Source: Pseudomonadota bacterium | Lineage (GTDB): Bacteria > Pseudomonadota > Alphaproteobacteria > Rhizobiales > Hyphomicrobiaceae | DNA length: 7,348 nucleotides | Direction: 5' to 3' | Assembly: GCA_023390485.1 (NCBI GenBank) | Contig: JAEWCT010000333.1 | Coordinates: 1 to 7,348, forward strand | In this document: positions 1-5,195 of the stretch, piece by piece | How positions within the stretch are numbered: the stretch's first letter is position 1 | Layout of the letters: each line of letters opens with the position of its first letter | Made by a program: the position numbers and the translations under genes | Notes under the pieces: generated by a model | The model's input: the letters and a program-made list of their open reading frames with translations, nothing else | Databases searched by the model: none | Told to the model about the DNA's origin: nothing

Positions 1-609
1 CATGTGCCGGTCGGCGAAGACCAGAAGCAGCACCTGGAGCTTGCCCGCGACATCGCCCAGAAGTTCAATAACGACTTTGCGGCCTCGATCATCGCGGAAG
101 GTTTCGCCGACGGCATTTTCTTCCCGCAGCCCGAACCGGTCATCACCGGCGCCTCGACGCGGGTCATGAGCCTGCGCGACGGCTCGAAGAAGATGTCGAA
201 ATCCGATCCGTCCGATCTCTCGCGGATCAACATGACGGACGATGCCGACACGATCGCCAAGAAGATCCAGAAGGCGAAAACCGATCCCGAGCCGCTCCCG
301 AGCGACGAAGGCGGCTTTGCCGGCCGCCCCGAGGCTGAAAATCTGATCGGAATTTATGCAACCATTGTGGACAAGCCGGTCGATGCTGTGCTTGCCGAAT
401 TCGGCGGCCAGCAATTCTCCGCATTCAAAAAGGTGCTGGCCGACGCGCTTGTCGCCAAGATCGAGCCCATCGCCAACGAAATAAAGCGGCTGACGGGCGA
501 CCCCGCCGAGATTGATCGCATTCTTGCGGACGGGTCATCGCGGGCGCGCGAAATCGCAACGCCGATCATGGGTAAGGTCAAGGACATCGTCGGTTTCATC
601 CGAAGCTGA
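1..609 (+). CDS. trpS: Tryptophanyl-tRNA synthetase, C-terminal part (5' truncated by window edge)
   Basis: This cytoplasmic class I aminoacyl-tRNA synthetase attaches tryptophan to tRNA(Trp) using ATP. The window opens inside the gene, in frame from base 1, at the conserved stretch [14 protein letters not shown] of the catalytic Rossmann domain. The class I signature KMSKS is intact at 190-204 and is followed by SDPSD, as usual in bacterial TrpS. The rest is the helical anticodon-recognition domain, ending at TGA 607-609. About 202 residues are present. Bacterial TrpS is usually about 330-350 residues, so the HIGH-containing N-terminal third or more lies outside the window. I see no lesion in the visible part and no clear terminator before the next gene, which begins 35 bases downstream, so co-transcription with the stress-protein gene is possible. 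Confidence 0.97.
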   Translation, partial: HVPVGEDQKQHLELARDIAQKFNNDFAASIIAEGFADGIFFPQPEPVITGASTRVMSLRDGSKKMSKSDPSDLSRINMTDDADTIAKKIQKAKTDPEPLPSDEGGFAGRPEAENLIGIYATIVDKPVDAVLAEFGGQQFSAFKKVLADALVAKIEPIANEIKRLTGDPAEIDRILADGSSRAREIATPIMGKVKDIVGFIRS

Positions 610-644
610 CCTAACCCCCACGCTGACCGTTGCAGCGGGTGCCG

Positions 645-1166
645 ATGAATGGCAGCATCGCGTCCATGAAACCGCGCCGCTCATTCGAAGAAGGCCATCG
701 CCGCAAGTTCCTGATCGTCGTTGACGAGAGCCAGGAAGTCGAAAGCGCGCTCTATTACGCGGCGAGCCGCGTGCAGCGCTCTTCAGGCCTGCTCGTCATG
801 CTCTACGTGATCGAGCCGAGCGAGCTGCAGCATTGGGCTGGCGTGCATCAGGTGCAGCTGGACGAAGAGACGACCAAGGCAAAGGCGCTGTTCCGGCTTT
901 TCCGGCGCAAACTCGCCCACGCAGGTTTCGAGAACGTCGAGACCGAGGACGTCATTCGCGAGGGCCCGACCGCCGAGGAGATTAACCAGCTCATTGCCGA
1001 AGATGAGGATATTGCGATCCTCGTCCTCGGCGCCTCCATCGATGCCAAAGGCCCGGGGCCACTCGTCGCGTCCCTTGCGACGGCACGCGCCGCAGGCGGC
1101 TTCGCTGTGCCGGTGACGGTCGTCCCGGGACAACTTTCCCTCGCGGAAATCAAGGCCTTGGCCTAA
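645..1166 (+). CDS. Universal stress protein (UspA) family protein
   Basis: This is a single-domain protein of the universal stress family, 173 residues from the ATG at 645. The N-terminal beta strand KFLIVVDES (residues 21-29) carries the family's conserved acidic residue (D27) next to the nucleotide pocket. The alternating alpha/beta pattern continues to VPVTVVPGQLS near the C-terminus. The classical ATP-binding signature (G-x2-G-x9-G-S/T) is not clearly met: the equivalent stretch is LGASIDAKGPGPLVASL. It may therefore be a non-ATP-binding or atypical member. ATG 645 was chosen because an AGCGGG run precedes it at a plausible distance. TTG 630 and ATG 666 are alternatives in the same frame, and the family core starts only after residue 20, so homology cannot settle the choice. 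A usp gene beside trpS is a familiar arrangement in Hyphomicrobiales. The precise function is unknown. Confidence 0.88.
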   Translation: MNGSIASMKPRRSFEEGHRRKFLIVVDESQEVESALYYAASRVQRSSGLLVMLYVIEPSELQHWAGVHQVQLDEETTKAKALFRLFRRKLAHAGFENVETEDVIREGPTAEEINQLIAEDEDIAILVLGASIDAKGPGPLVASLATARAAGGFAVPVTVVPGQLSLAEIKALA

Positions 1167-1197
1167 ATTGCCCCACCTAGACACCGGGGCCGATATC

Positions 1198-1226
1198 TCG
1201 ACACGAGCAGCCATCCTACCTATATT
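1198..1226 (+). promoter_or_regulatory. Candidate sigma-70-type promoter for the nfu gene
   Basis: TCGACA at 1198-1203 (5 of 6 matches to TTGACA) is followed after exactly 17 bases by TATATT at 1221-1226 (5 of 6 matches to TATAAT). Transcription would start near 1233 and leave a leader of about 60 bases before the nfu ATG. The site lies in the only sizeable gap of this part of the window. It was found by eye and has not been tested. Confidence 0.5.
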
Positions 1227-1260
1227 TGAAGCCTTCTAATCCTATTCCGCGCAGGATGGC
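1210..1260. repeat. Spaced 8-bp inverted repeat around the nfu promoter
   Basis: GCCATCCT at 1210-1217 and AGGATGGC at 1253-1260 are perfect reverse complements with 35 bases between them. The left arm lies in the spacer between the -35 and -10 elements, and the right arm in the untranslated leader. The centre-to-centre distance is 43 bp, about four helical turns. It could be a bipartite operator or a chance match; only the right arm would be transcribed from the predicted start, so an mRNA hairpin is less likely. Confidence 0.3.
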
Positions 1261-1292
1261 GCGCTGGAACCCGATCGCGAAATGAGGCACCC

Positions 1293-1847
1293 ATGTTTAT
1301 CCAGACGGAAGCCACGCCCAATCCGGCGACGCTGAAGTTCATCCCGGGACGGGATGTACTCGCCGACGGCACCGCCGATTTCCGCACGAAGACCGATGCG
1401 GCCACTTCGCCGCTCGCGACCCGCCTCTTCGCGATCGAAGGGGTTGATGGCGTGTTTCTCGGCTCGGACTTCATTTCGGTCACCAAGGGTAACATCGAGT
1501 GGCAGCACCTGAAGCCGATGGTGCTTGGTGCCATCATGGAACACTACATGTCGGGCGCGCCCGTCTCCGAAGGCGAGGACGCCAACGACAACGCCGCGGA
1601 AAGCTATTCTCCCGAGGACGAAGCGACCGTCGCGACGATCAAGGAATTGCTCGAAACGCGCGTTCGCCCCGCCGTTGCCCAGGATGGCGGCGACATCACG
1701 TTTTCCAGCTTCCGCGATGGCGTCGTCTATCTCCACATGCGCGGCGCGTGCTCCGGCTGCCCGAGTTCGACAGCCACCCTCCGGCACGGCATCGAAAACC
1801 TGCTGAAGCACTTCTGCCCCGATGTGCAGGCGGTACAGCCGGTCTAA
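1293..1847 (+). CDS. nfu: Nfu-type iron-sulfur cluster scaffold/carrier protein (NifU family)
   Basis: This 184-residue cytoplasmic protein builds or carries Fe-S clusters and hands them to apo-enzymes. It has the two-domain layout of bacterial and mitochondrial NFU1-like proteins. The N-terminal Nfu domain (about residues 1-87) opens with MFIQTEATPNPATLKFIPG. An acidic linker (about 90-110) leads to the NifU C-terminal domain (about 112-184), which includes QDGGDI and the cluster-binding CxxC, here GACSGCPSS with C153 and C156. The start is well supported: TGAGG at 1283-1287 lies 5 bases before the ATG, and the N-terminus matches the family from residue 1. A third cysteine, C175, sits near the C-terminus in NLLKHFCPDV, where I expect a hydrophobic residue in relatives. 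The gene has its own candidate promoter and is closed by a strong hairpin, so it looks monocistronic. MiaB, encoded further downstream, is one possible client (inference). Confidence 0.95.
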   Translation: MFIQTEATPNPATLKFIPGRDVLADGTADFRTKTDAATSPLATRLFAIEGVDGVFLGSDFISVTKGNIEWQHLKPMVLGAIMEHYMSGAPVSEGEDANDNAAESYSPEDEATVATIKELLETRVRPAVAQDGGDITFSSFRDGVVYLHMRGACSGCPSSTATLRHGIENLLKHFCPDVQAVQPV

Positions 1848-1865
1848 GGCCTCAAATATTCCCCC

Positions 1866-1889
1866 AGAACCCCGCCCCGGCGGGGTTCT
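1866..1889 (+). terminator. Strong GC-rich hairpin after nfu, probable intrinsic terminator
   Basis: Arms AGAACCCCGCC (1866-1876) and GGCGGGGTTCT (1879-1889) are perfectly complementary over 11 bp around a tiny CC centre; in practice the top pair or pairs would open to form the loop. It lies 18 bases after the nfu stop codon and is followed by TTCGTATCT, a weak rather than a clean T-tract. Because the base of the stem is A/T-rich on both sides it could also act weakly in the other direction, but no minus-strand gene points at it. Confidence 0.75.
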
Positions 1890-1921
1890 TCGTATCTGAT
1901 CCCCAAAACCCGCGAAAAAAA

Positions 1922-2504
1922 ATGGCCGAGCCGCTGGATAGTGCTGCAATCGACCAATTGTTCGATAAGGCTCGAACCAACAACAAATGGCAGCCGCGCG
2001 AGGTGCCCGACGCGCTCCTCCGCCAGATCGTCGAGCATATGCGATGGGCCCCGACGAGCGCCAACTGCTCGCCGGCGCGCTTCGTTTTCGTCAAATCGCC
2101 TGAAGCCAAAGCGCGGCTGAAGCCGCATCTGAGCGCGGGAAATGTGCATAAGACAATGGCCGCACCGGTAACGGCCATTGTTGGCTACGATCTTAATTTC
2201 TCTGCCGCGACTCTACCCGCCCGCCGACGCCAGAAGCTGGTTCGCGGGCAAAAAGCAGCACGCAGATACAACCGCCCTTCGCAATGGGTCGCTTCAGGGC
2301 GGATATTTCATCCTGGCGGCCCGCGCGCTCGGTCTCGACTGCGGCCCGATGTCAGGCTTCCAGAATGCGGGGGTAGACGCCGAGTTCTTTACCTGAAGTG
2401 AAATTAAGTCGAATTTCCTATGTAATCTAGGCTACGGGGATCCGGCGGGGGTCTATCCCCCCTCACCACGATTTGACTTCGACGAAATCGCCACGATCAT
2501 TTAA
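1922..2504 (+). pseudogene. rutE: Broken nitroreductase-family gene, RutE-like (malonic semialdehyde reductase) with frameshift and premature stop
   Basis: Intact relatives are about 196-residue FMN flavoenzymes of the RutE/HadB group, which reduce malonic semialdehyde to 3-hydroxypropionate in uracil catabolism. From ATG 1922 the first frame gives WAPTSANCSPARFVF and [14 protein letters not shown]. At about 2201 the homology jumps by one frame to [17 protein letters not shown], then [18 protein letters not shown] and GPMSGF. An in-frame TGA at 2394-2396 stands where relatives have glycine (FFTG-S/T-EIKSN). Beyond it the same frame still reads [17 protein letters not shown] and [10 protein letters not shown], ending at TAA 2502-2504. 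Relatives have three residues between the F (2198-2200) and L (2202-2204), whereas one base remains here, so about 8 bases are missing. Adding 8 to the 583 bases gives 591, that is 196 codons plus stop, the family length. No rutA-D or rutF partner is visible. The ATG follows a run of eight A's and has no good ribosome binding site. The tail lies 14 bases before tsaB. Confidence 0.9.
2473..2500 (+). promoter_or_regulatory. Weak candidate promoter for tsaB-rimI inside the pseudogene tail
   Basis: TTGACT (2473-2478, 5 of 6 matches to TTGACA) is followed after 16 bases by GATCAT (2495-2500, 4 of 6 matches to TATAAT). Transcription would start only about 12 bases before tsaB. The stretch also reads as the old coding end of the rutE-like gene ([10 protein letters not shown]), so the match may be incidental. 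It is listed because the terminator-like hairpin at 1866-1889 means tsaB needs either readthrough or a promoter downstream of it. Confidence 0.2.
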
Positions 2505-2518
2505 AAGCTCCGCCTGGA

Positions 2519-3217
2519 ATGAATATTCTATCGCTCGACACGTGTTTTGATGCCTGCTCGGCCGCGGCGGGGCGGGGGCTTCGTTCCCTGACACCTGGCG
2601 TTTCCTTTAGCTTCGAGCCCATGCAAACGGGGCACGCTGAGCGTCTGTTGCCGATGATCGAAACGGTCATGGCGGAAGCGGGCCTCGATTTCAAATCGCT
2701 CGACCGCATCGCCGTCACGTATGGACCCGGGACGTTCACCGGCACGCGCATTTGCGTCTCCGCGGCCCGGGCGCTCGCCCTCGCGACGGGCGCACAGTTC
2801 GTCGCACTTTCAAGCCTCCGATTGATGGCGATGAGTGCACGCATCCCCGCCGCTCGGACGAAACGCATCGCCATCGCAACCGATGCGCGGCGGAGCGAGG
2901 TCTATTTCGAAGTCTTCGACCGCCACACGATGCAAACGGTCGTCGACGCGCAATGCGCGGCGATCCCTGCCGCCGCCAAATTGCTGGGTTCCGGCCCAAT
3001 CGTCATCGCGGGTTCGGGCGCCGAGCACCTCGCCGCCGAAGCCAACCGCCAAGGCATCGACGCAACTGCGATCCTGCCCGATCTCCTGCCCGACGCGCTC
3101 GATATGCTGTTTCCCGCCTGCGAACTTCCGCTGACCGCGACGGTGAAACCGCTCTACCTGCGAGCACCCGATGCGAAGCCGCCCGCGCCGAGCCCATTTC
3201 TCGGAGCCGGGGCATGA
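2519..3217 (+). CDS. tsaB: TsaB, tRNA threonylcarbamoyladenosine (t6A37) biosynthesis protein
   Basis: TsaB is a catalytically inactive ASKHA-fold paralogue of TsaD. With TsaD and TsaE it forms the complex that transfers threonylcarbamoyl to A37 of tRNAs reading ANN codons, and the pathway is essential in many bacteria. The 232-residue protein opens with MNILSLDTCFDACS (first ASKHA strand). It carries GHAERLLPMI (residues 38-47) and the family block VTYGPGTFTGTRI (about 66-78), where most relatives have GPGSFTGVR, so this copy has two mild substitutions. The C-terminal half is variable, as usual, and ends with PLYLRAPDAK. ATG 2519 was chosen because homology starts at residue 1; the ribosome site is poor (CTGGA directly upstream). 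It lies 14 bases after the end of the rutE-like pseudogene and overlaps rimI by ATGA, so the two are almost certainly translated together. Confidence 0.95.
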   Translation: MNILSLDTCFDACSAAAGRGLRSLTPGVSFSFEPMQTGHAERLLPMIETVMAEAGLDFKSLDRIAVTYGPGTFTGTRICVSAARALALATGAQFVALSSLRLMAMSARIPAARTKRIAIATDARRSEVYFEVFDRHTMQTVVDAQCAAIPAAAKLLGSGPIVIAGSGAEHLAAEANRQGIDATAILPDLLPDALDMLFPACELPLTATVKPLYLRAPDAKPPAPSPFLGAGA

Positions 3218-3723
3218 CGAATGTCACGCCGTTCCGGAATTTGCGGCATGCAAGCATGCTGTGGGCGGCACCTGATCGAGCCGAAGAAATTGCGGCGCTC
3301 CACACCAAACTCTTCGACCCGCCGTGGGATGCGGCCGCGATCAAATCCCTTCTCGAACATCCCGCCGCCACCTCCCTGATCGCCGTTGCGGGAGGGCAGA
3401 AGAAATCGGTCATCGCCTTCGTGATCGGCCAGCTCGCCGCCGATGAAGCCGAGATCCTGTCGATCGGCGTCTCGCCTGACTGGCAGCGCGTGGGCCTTGC
3501 GACCGGCCTTCTCGAAGGCCTGTCCCGCGCGGCGCGGCGCGGCGGCGCCAGGCGCATTTTCCTCGAGGTTGCAGAGGACAACACGGCAGGCCTCGCGCTT
3601 TATCGCAAGCTCGGATTTGTCGAAGCCGGGCGGCGAAAGCACTATTATGAGCGCCCGGGCAGCACGCCCGTTGATGCTCTGACGCTTGTTCTGGCGCTCG
3701 AAGAGTCTGAACAACCGGCCTGA
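3214..3723 (+). CDS. rimI: RimI, GNAT N-alpha-acetyltransferase of ribosomal protein S18
   Basis: RimI is a GNAT-fold enzyme that uses acetyl-CoA to acetylate the N-terminal alanine of ribosomal protein S18 in the cytoplasm. The 169-residue frame shows the acetyl-CoA loop motif Q/R-x-x-G-x-G/A as QRVGLA (residues 91-96), preceded by the beta-4 strand EILSIGVSPDW. RIFLEVAEDN carries E118 and ALYRKLGF carries Y130, which correspond to the catalytic Glu and Tyr of E. coli RimI (E103, Y115). The usual ending GRRKHYY..P..DAL is present. The N-terminus (about 15 residues before MLWAAP) is longer than the minimal fold. ATG 3214 is preferred because it overlaps the tsaB stop as ATGA and has GGAG at 3203-3206, 7 bases upstream; ATG 3256 is a weaker alternative. 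tsaB-rimI pairing is widespread in bacteria. Confidence 0.94.
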   Translation: MTNVTPFRNLRHASMLWAAPDRAEEIAALHTKLFDPPWDAAAIKSLLEHPAATSLIAVAGGQKKSVIAFVIGQLAADEAEILSIGVSPDWQRVGLATGLLEGLSRAARRGGARRIFLEVAEDNTAGLALYRKLGFVEAGRRKHYYERPGSTPVDALTLVLALEESEQPA

Positions 3724-3738
3724 TATGGACGTTCGGCC

Positions 3739-3766
3739 TTGTCACTGCCTATAAGGCGCCCATACT
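3739..3766 (+). promoter_or_regulatory. Candidate promoter for the fur/mur gene
   Basis: TTGTCA (3739-3744, 5 of 6 matches to TTGACA) is separated by 16 bases from CATACT (3761-3766, 4 of 6 matches to TATAAT). The predicted start near 3773 falls on a short inverted repeat, GACGA at 3772-3776 and TCGTC at 3784-3788. The 90-base gap between rimI and fur/mur has no obvious terminator, so readthrough from rimI is also possible. Confidence 0.35.
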
Positions 3767-3813
3767 CCGGCGACGAGGAATAGTCGTCCTTAAGCCAAAA
3801 GCCTAACACCGCC

Positions 3814-4269
3814 ATGACCCTGCAGTCCGCGAAATCCGAGACATCCATCGAATCGCGATGCGCGGAATGCGGTCTGCGAATGACGGGCCAAAGACGCGTC
3901 ATCGCTCAGGTGCTGTCCTCCGCCACCGATCATCCCGACGTCGAGGAAGTGCATCGGCGCGCCCATGCGATCGATTCGCGAATTTCGCTCTCGACGGTCT
4001 ACCGCACGCTCAAGCTTTTCGCCGGGAAGGGTATTTTGGAGCGGCACGATTTCGGTCACGGCCGCGGGCGCTACGAAGCGGCGCCGCGCGAGCATCGCGA
4101 TCACCTCGTCGATATCGAGAGCGGGCGCGTCATTGAGTTCTCGAACTCCGACATCGAGGCCTTGCAGGAGCGCATCGCGCACGAACTCGGTTTCGAGCTT
4201 GTCGGCCATCGCTTGGAACTCTATGGCGTCCCTCTGGCAAAGAAAAAATCTTCAAGCCGGAGAGGCTAG
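3814..4269 (+). CDS. fur: Fur-family metal-responsive transcriptional regulator (Fur/Mur type)
   Basis: This is a 151-residue metal-sensing repressor with an N-terminal winged helix, including recognition helix SLSTVYRTLKLF (residues 58-69), and a C-terminal dimerisation domain. In Hyphomicrobiales the orthologue at this position usually behaves as Mur, sensing manganese and repressing Mn uptake, or as an iron-linked Fur; sequence alone does not decide. With an offset of +7 from E. coli Fur, both regulatory metal sites are preserved: H40, E88, H97, E108 and H94, D96, E115, H132. The HHDH motif reads HRDH (R95), but that position is not a ligand in the two-site scheme. The zinc-type cysteines of E. 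coli Fur are absent, as in Mur (D100 and S103 instead). C16 and C19 form an N-terminal CxxC just before GLRMTGQRR, which I do not expect in typical Mur. No clear ribosome site precedes ATG 3814. The next gene follows after 8 bases. Confidence 0.93.
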   Translation: MTLQSAKSETSIESRCAECGLRMTGQRRVIAQVLSSATDHPDVEEVHRRAHAIDSRISLSTVYRTLKLFAGKGILERHDFGHGRGRYEAAPREHRDHLVDIESGRVIEFSNSDIEALQERIAHELGFELVGHRLELYGVPLAKKKSSSRRG

Positions 4270-4277
4270 CGAACCCC

Positions 4278-5156
4278 ATGGCAACCGGCTCACTTCGCGC
4301 CTCGGCCGTGCTCGCAGTATTTCTCTGCTTCACGCTGCCGTTGATGCCGGTGCAGGCCCTGCTGCTTAAAATGTCGCCCAAGGGCGCGCGGCGCTTTCCC
4401 AATTGGTACCATCGCCAGGTCTGCCGCATTCTCGGAATTTCGCTCGAGATCGATGGTGCCGTCGTCGCCGACGCACCTGTGCTGCTCGTTTGCAATCACA
4501 CGTCCTGGCTCGACATTCCGGTGCTCTCGGCTCTGGCGCCAGTTTCCTTCGTCGCCAAGCTCGAAGTCGGCGGCTGGCCTTTCGTCTCCGCCCTGGCGAA
4601 GCTTCAGCGATCGGTGTTCGTCGATCGGACGCGGCGTCAGGCAACCGGCGATGCCGCGGCCGAAATCATGACGCGGCTGAAGCAGGGCGACACGATCGTG
4701 CTGTTCGCCGAAGGAACGTCGAGCGACGGCAATCGTGTGTTGCCTTTCAAAACCTCCCTCTTCGGCGCGGTTTCGGGCGAAGGCGCACAGGAGCCGCAAG
4801 TCATCGTCCAGACGGCCGCCGTCGTCTATACGCACGTCCGCGGCATTCCATTGACCCGCGCCGACCGGCCGCGCATTGGCTGGTATGGCGACATGGAAAT
4901 GACGTCGCACGCCTGGGGCGTCCTTGGATCCGGCCCGATTACGGTTACCATTAAGGTCGGCCCACCCGTTCCCTTGCGCGATTTCCGGGATCGCAAGGAT
5001 CTGGCCCTCAAAACCGAGCGCGAAATCCGCTCGGCCGTAATCGGCGTCCTGCGCGGCCGCCCCGGCGATCCCGGCCTCGTCCCGGTCGAACCGTCCGAGG
5101 AAAGCCGCCGGAGAAAGCTCGCTTTGCCGCAGGTCCGCAGCGAGAAATGGACATAA
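4278..5156 (+). CDS. plsC: Lysophospholipid-type O-acyltransferase (PlsC/OlsA family)
   Basis: This membrane-associated acyltransferase adds a second acyl chain, either to lysophosphatidic acid (PlsC, making phosphatidic acid) or to lyso-ornithine lipid (OlsA). The 292-residue protein has a hydrophobic N-terminal segment (about residues 8-30) and then the family blocks: NHTSWLD with the catalytic HX4D (H74, D79), FVAKLEVGGWP (91-101), FVDRTRR (114-120), and FAEGTSSDGNRVLPFKTSLF (143-162), in which the usual FPEGT has Ala for Pro. In Sinorhizobium meliloti, from memory, the acyltransferase next to miaB is OlsA, so synteny favours an ornithine-lipid role or a bifunctional enzyme; this is inference. 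ATG 4278 is used. The purine-rich GGAGAGG at 4259-4265, inside the end of fur/mur, is somewhat distant (12 bases). The 8-base gap suggests co-transcription with the regulator. Confidence 0.92.
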   Translation: MATGSLRASAVLAVFLCFTLPLMPVQALLLKMSPKGARRFPNWYHRQVCRILGISLEIDGAVVADAPVLLVCNHTSWLDIPVLSALAPVSFVAKLEVGGWPFVSALAKLQRSVFVDRTRRQATGDAAAEIMTRLKQGDTIVLFAEGTSSDGNRVLPFKTSLFGAVSGEGAQEPQVIVQTAAVVYTHVRGIPLTRADRPRIGWYGDMEMTSHAWGVLGSGPITVTIKVGPPVPLRDFRDRKDLALKTEREIRSAVIGVLRGRPGDPGLVPVEPSEESRRRKLALPQVRSEKWT

Positions 5157-5195
5157 CCGCGGCTTTCTATGCTATGCGCTAGGGCACTGAAGCCC

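Noticed and set aside
1242..1949. Long minus-strand open frame opposite nfu
   Set aside because: It mirrors the codon bias of a clear plus-strand gene, crosses the terminator hairpin and has no recognisable domain; a shadow frame.
2394..2396. TGA as a selenocysteine codon in the rutE-like gene
   Set aside because: The position corresponds to glycine in the family, there is a separate frameshift upstream, and no selenocysteine element can be supported.
1499..2401. A single 300-codon protein spanning from within nfu into the rutE-like gene
   Set aside because: The first 140 codons are an out-of-frame reading of nfu and the terminator; only the part from 1922 has homology.
2447..2462. GGGGG-TCTAT-CCCCCC hairpin as a terminator before tsaB
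   Set aside because: The stem is only 5 bp, there is no T-tract after it, and the bases encode the expected GDPAGVYPP of the decayed coding sequence.
2752..3723. A 323-codon version of RimI starting inside tsaB
   Set aside because: The extension is an out-of-frame reading of tsaB; the GNAT domain starts after the ATGA overlap at 3214, which has its own ribosome binding site.
4290..4910. 206-codon minus-strand open frame opposite plsC
   Set aside because: No family resemblance, and it is fully explained by the acyltransferase on the plus strand.
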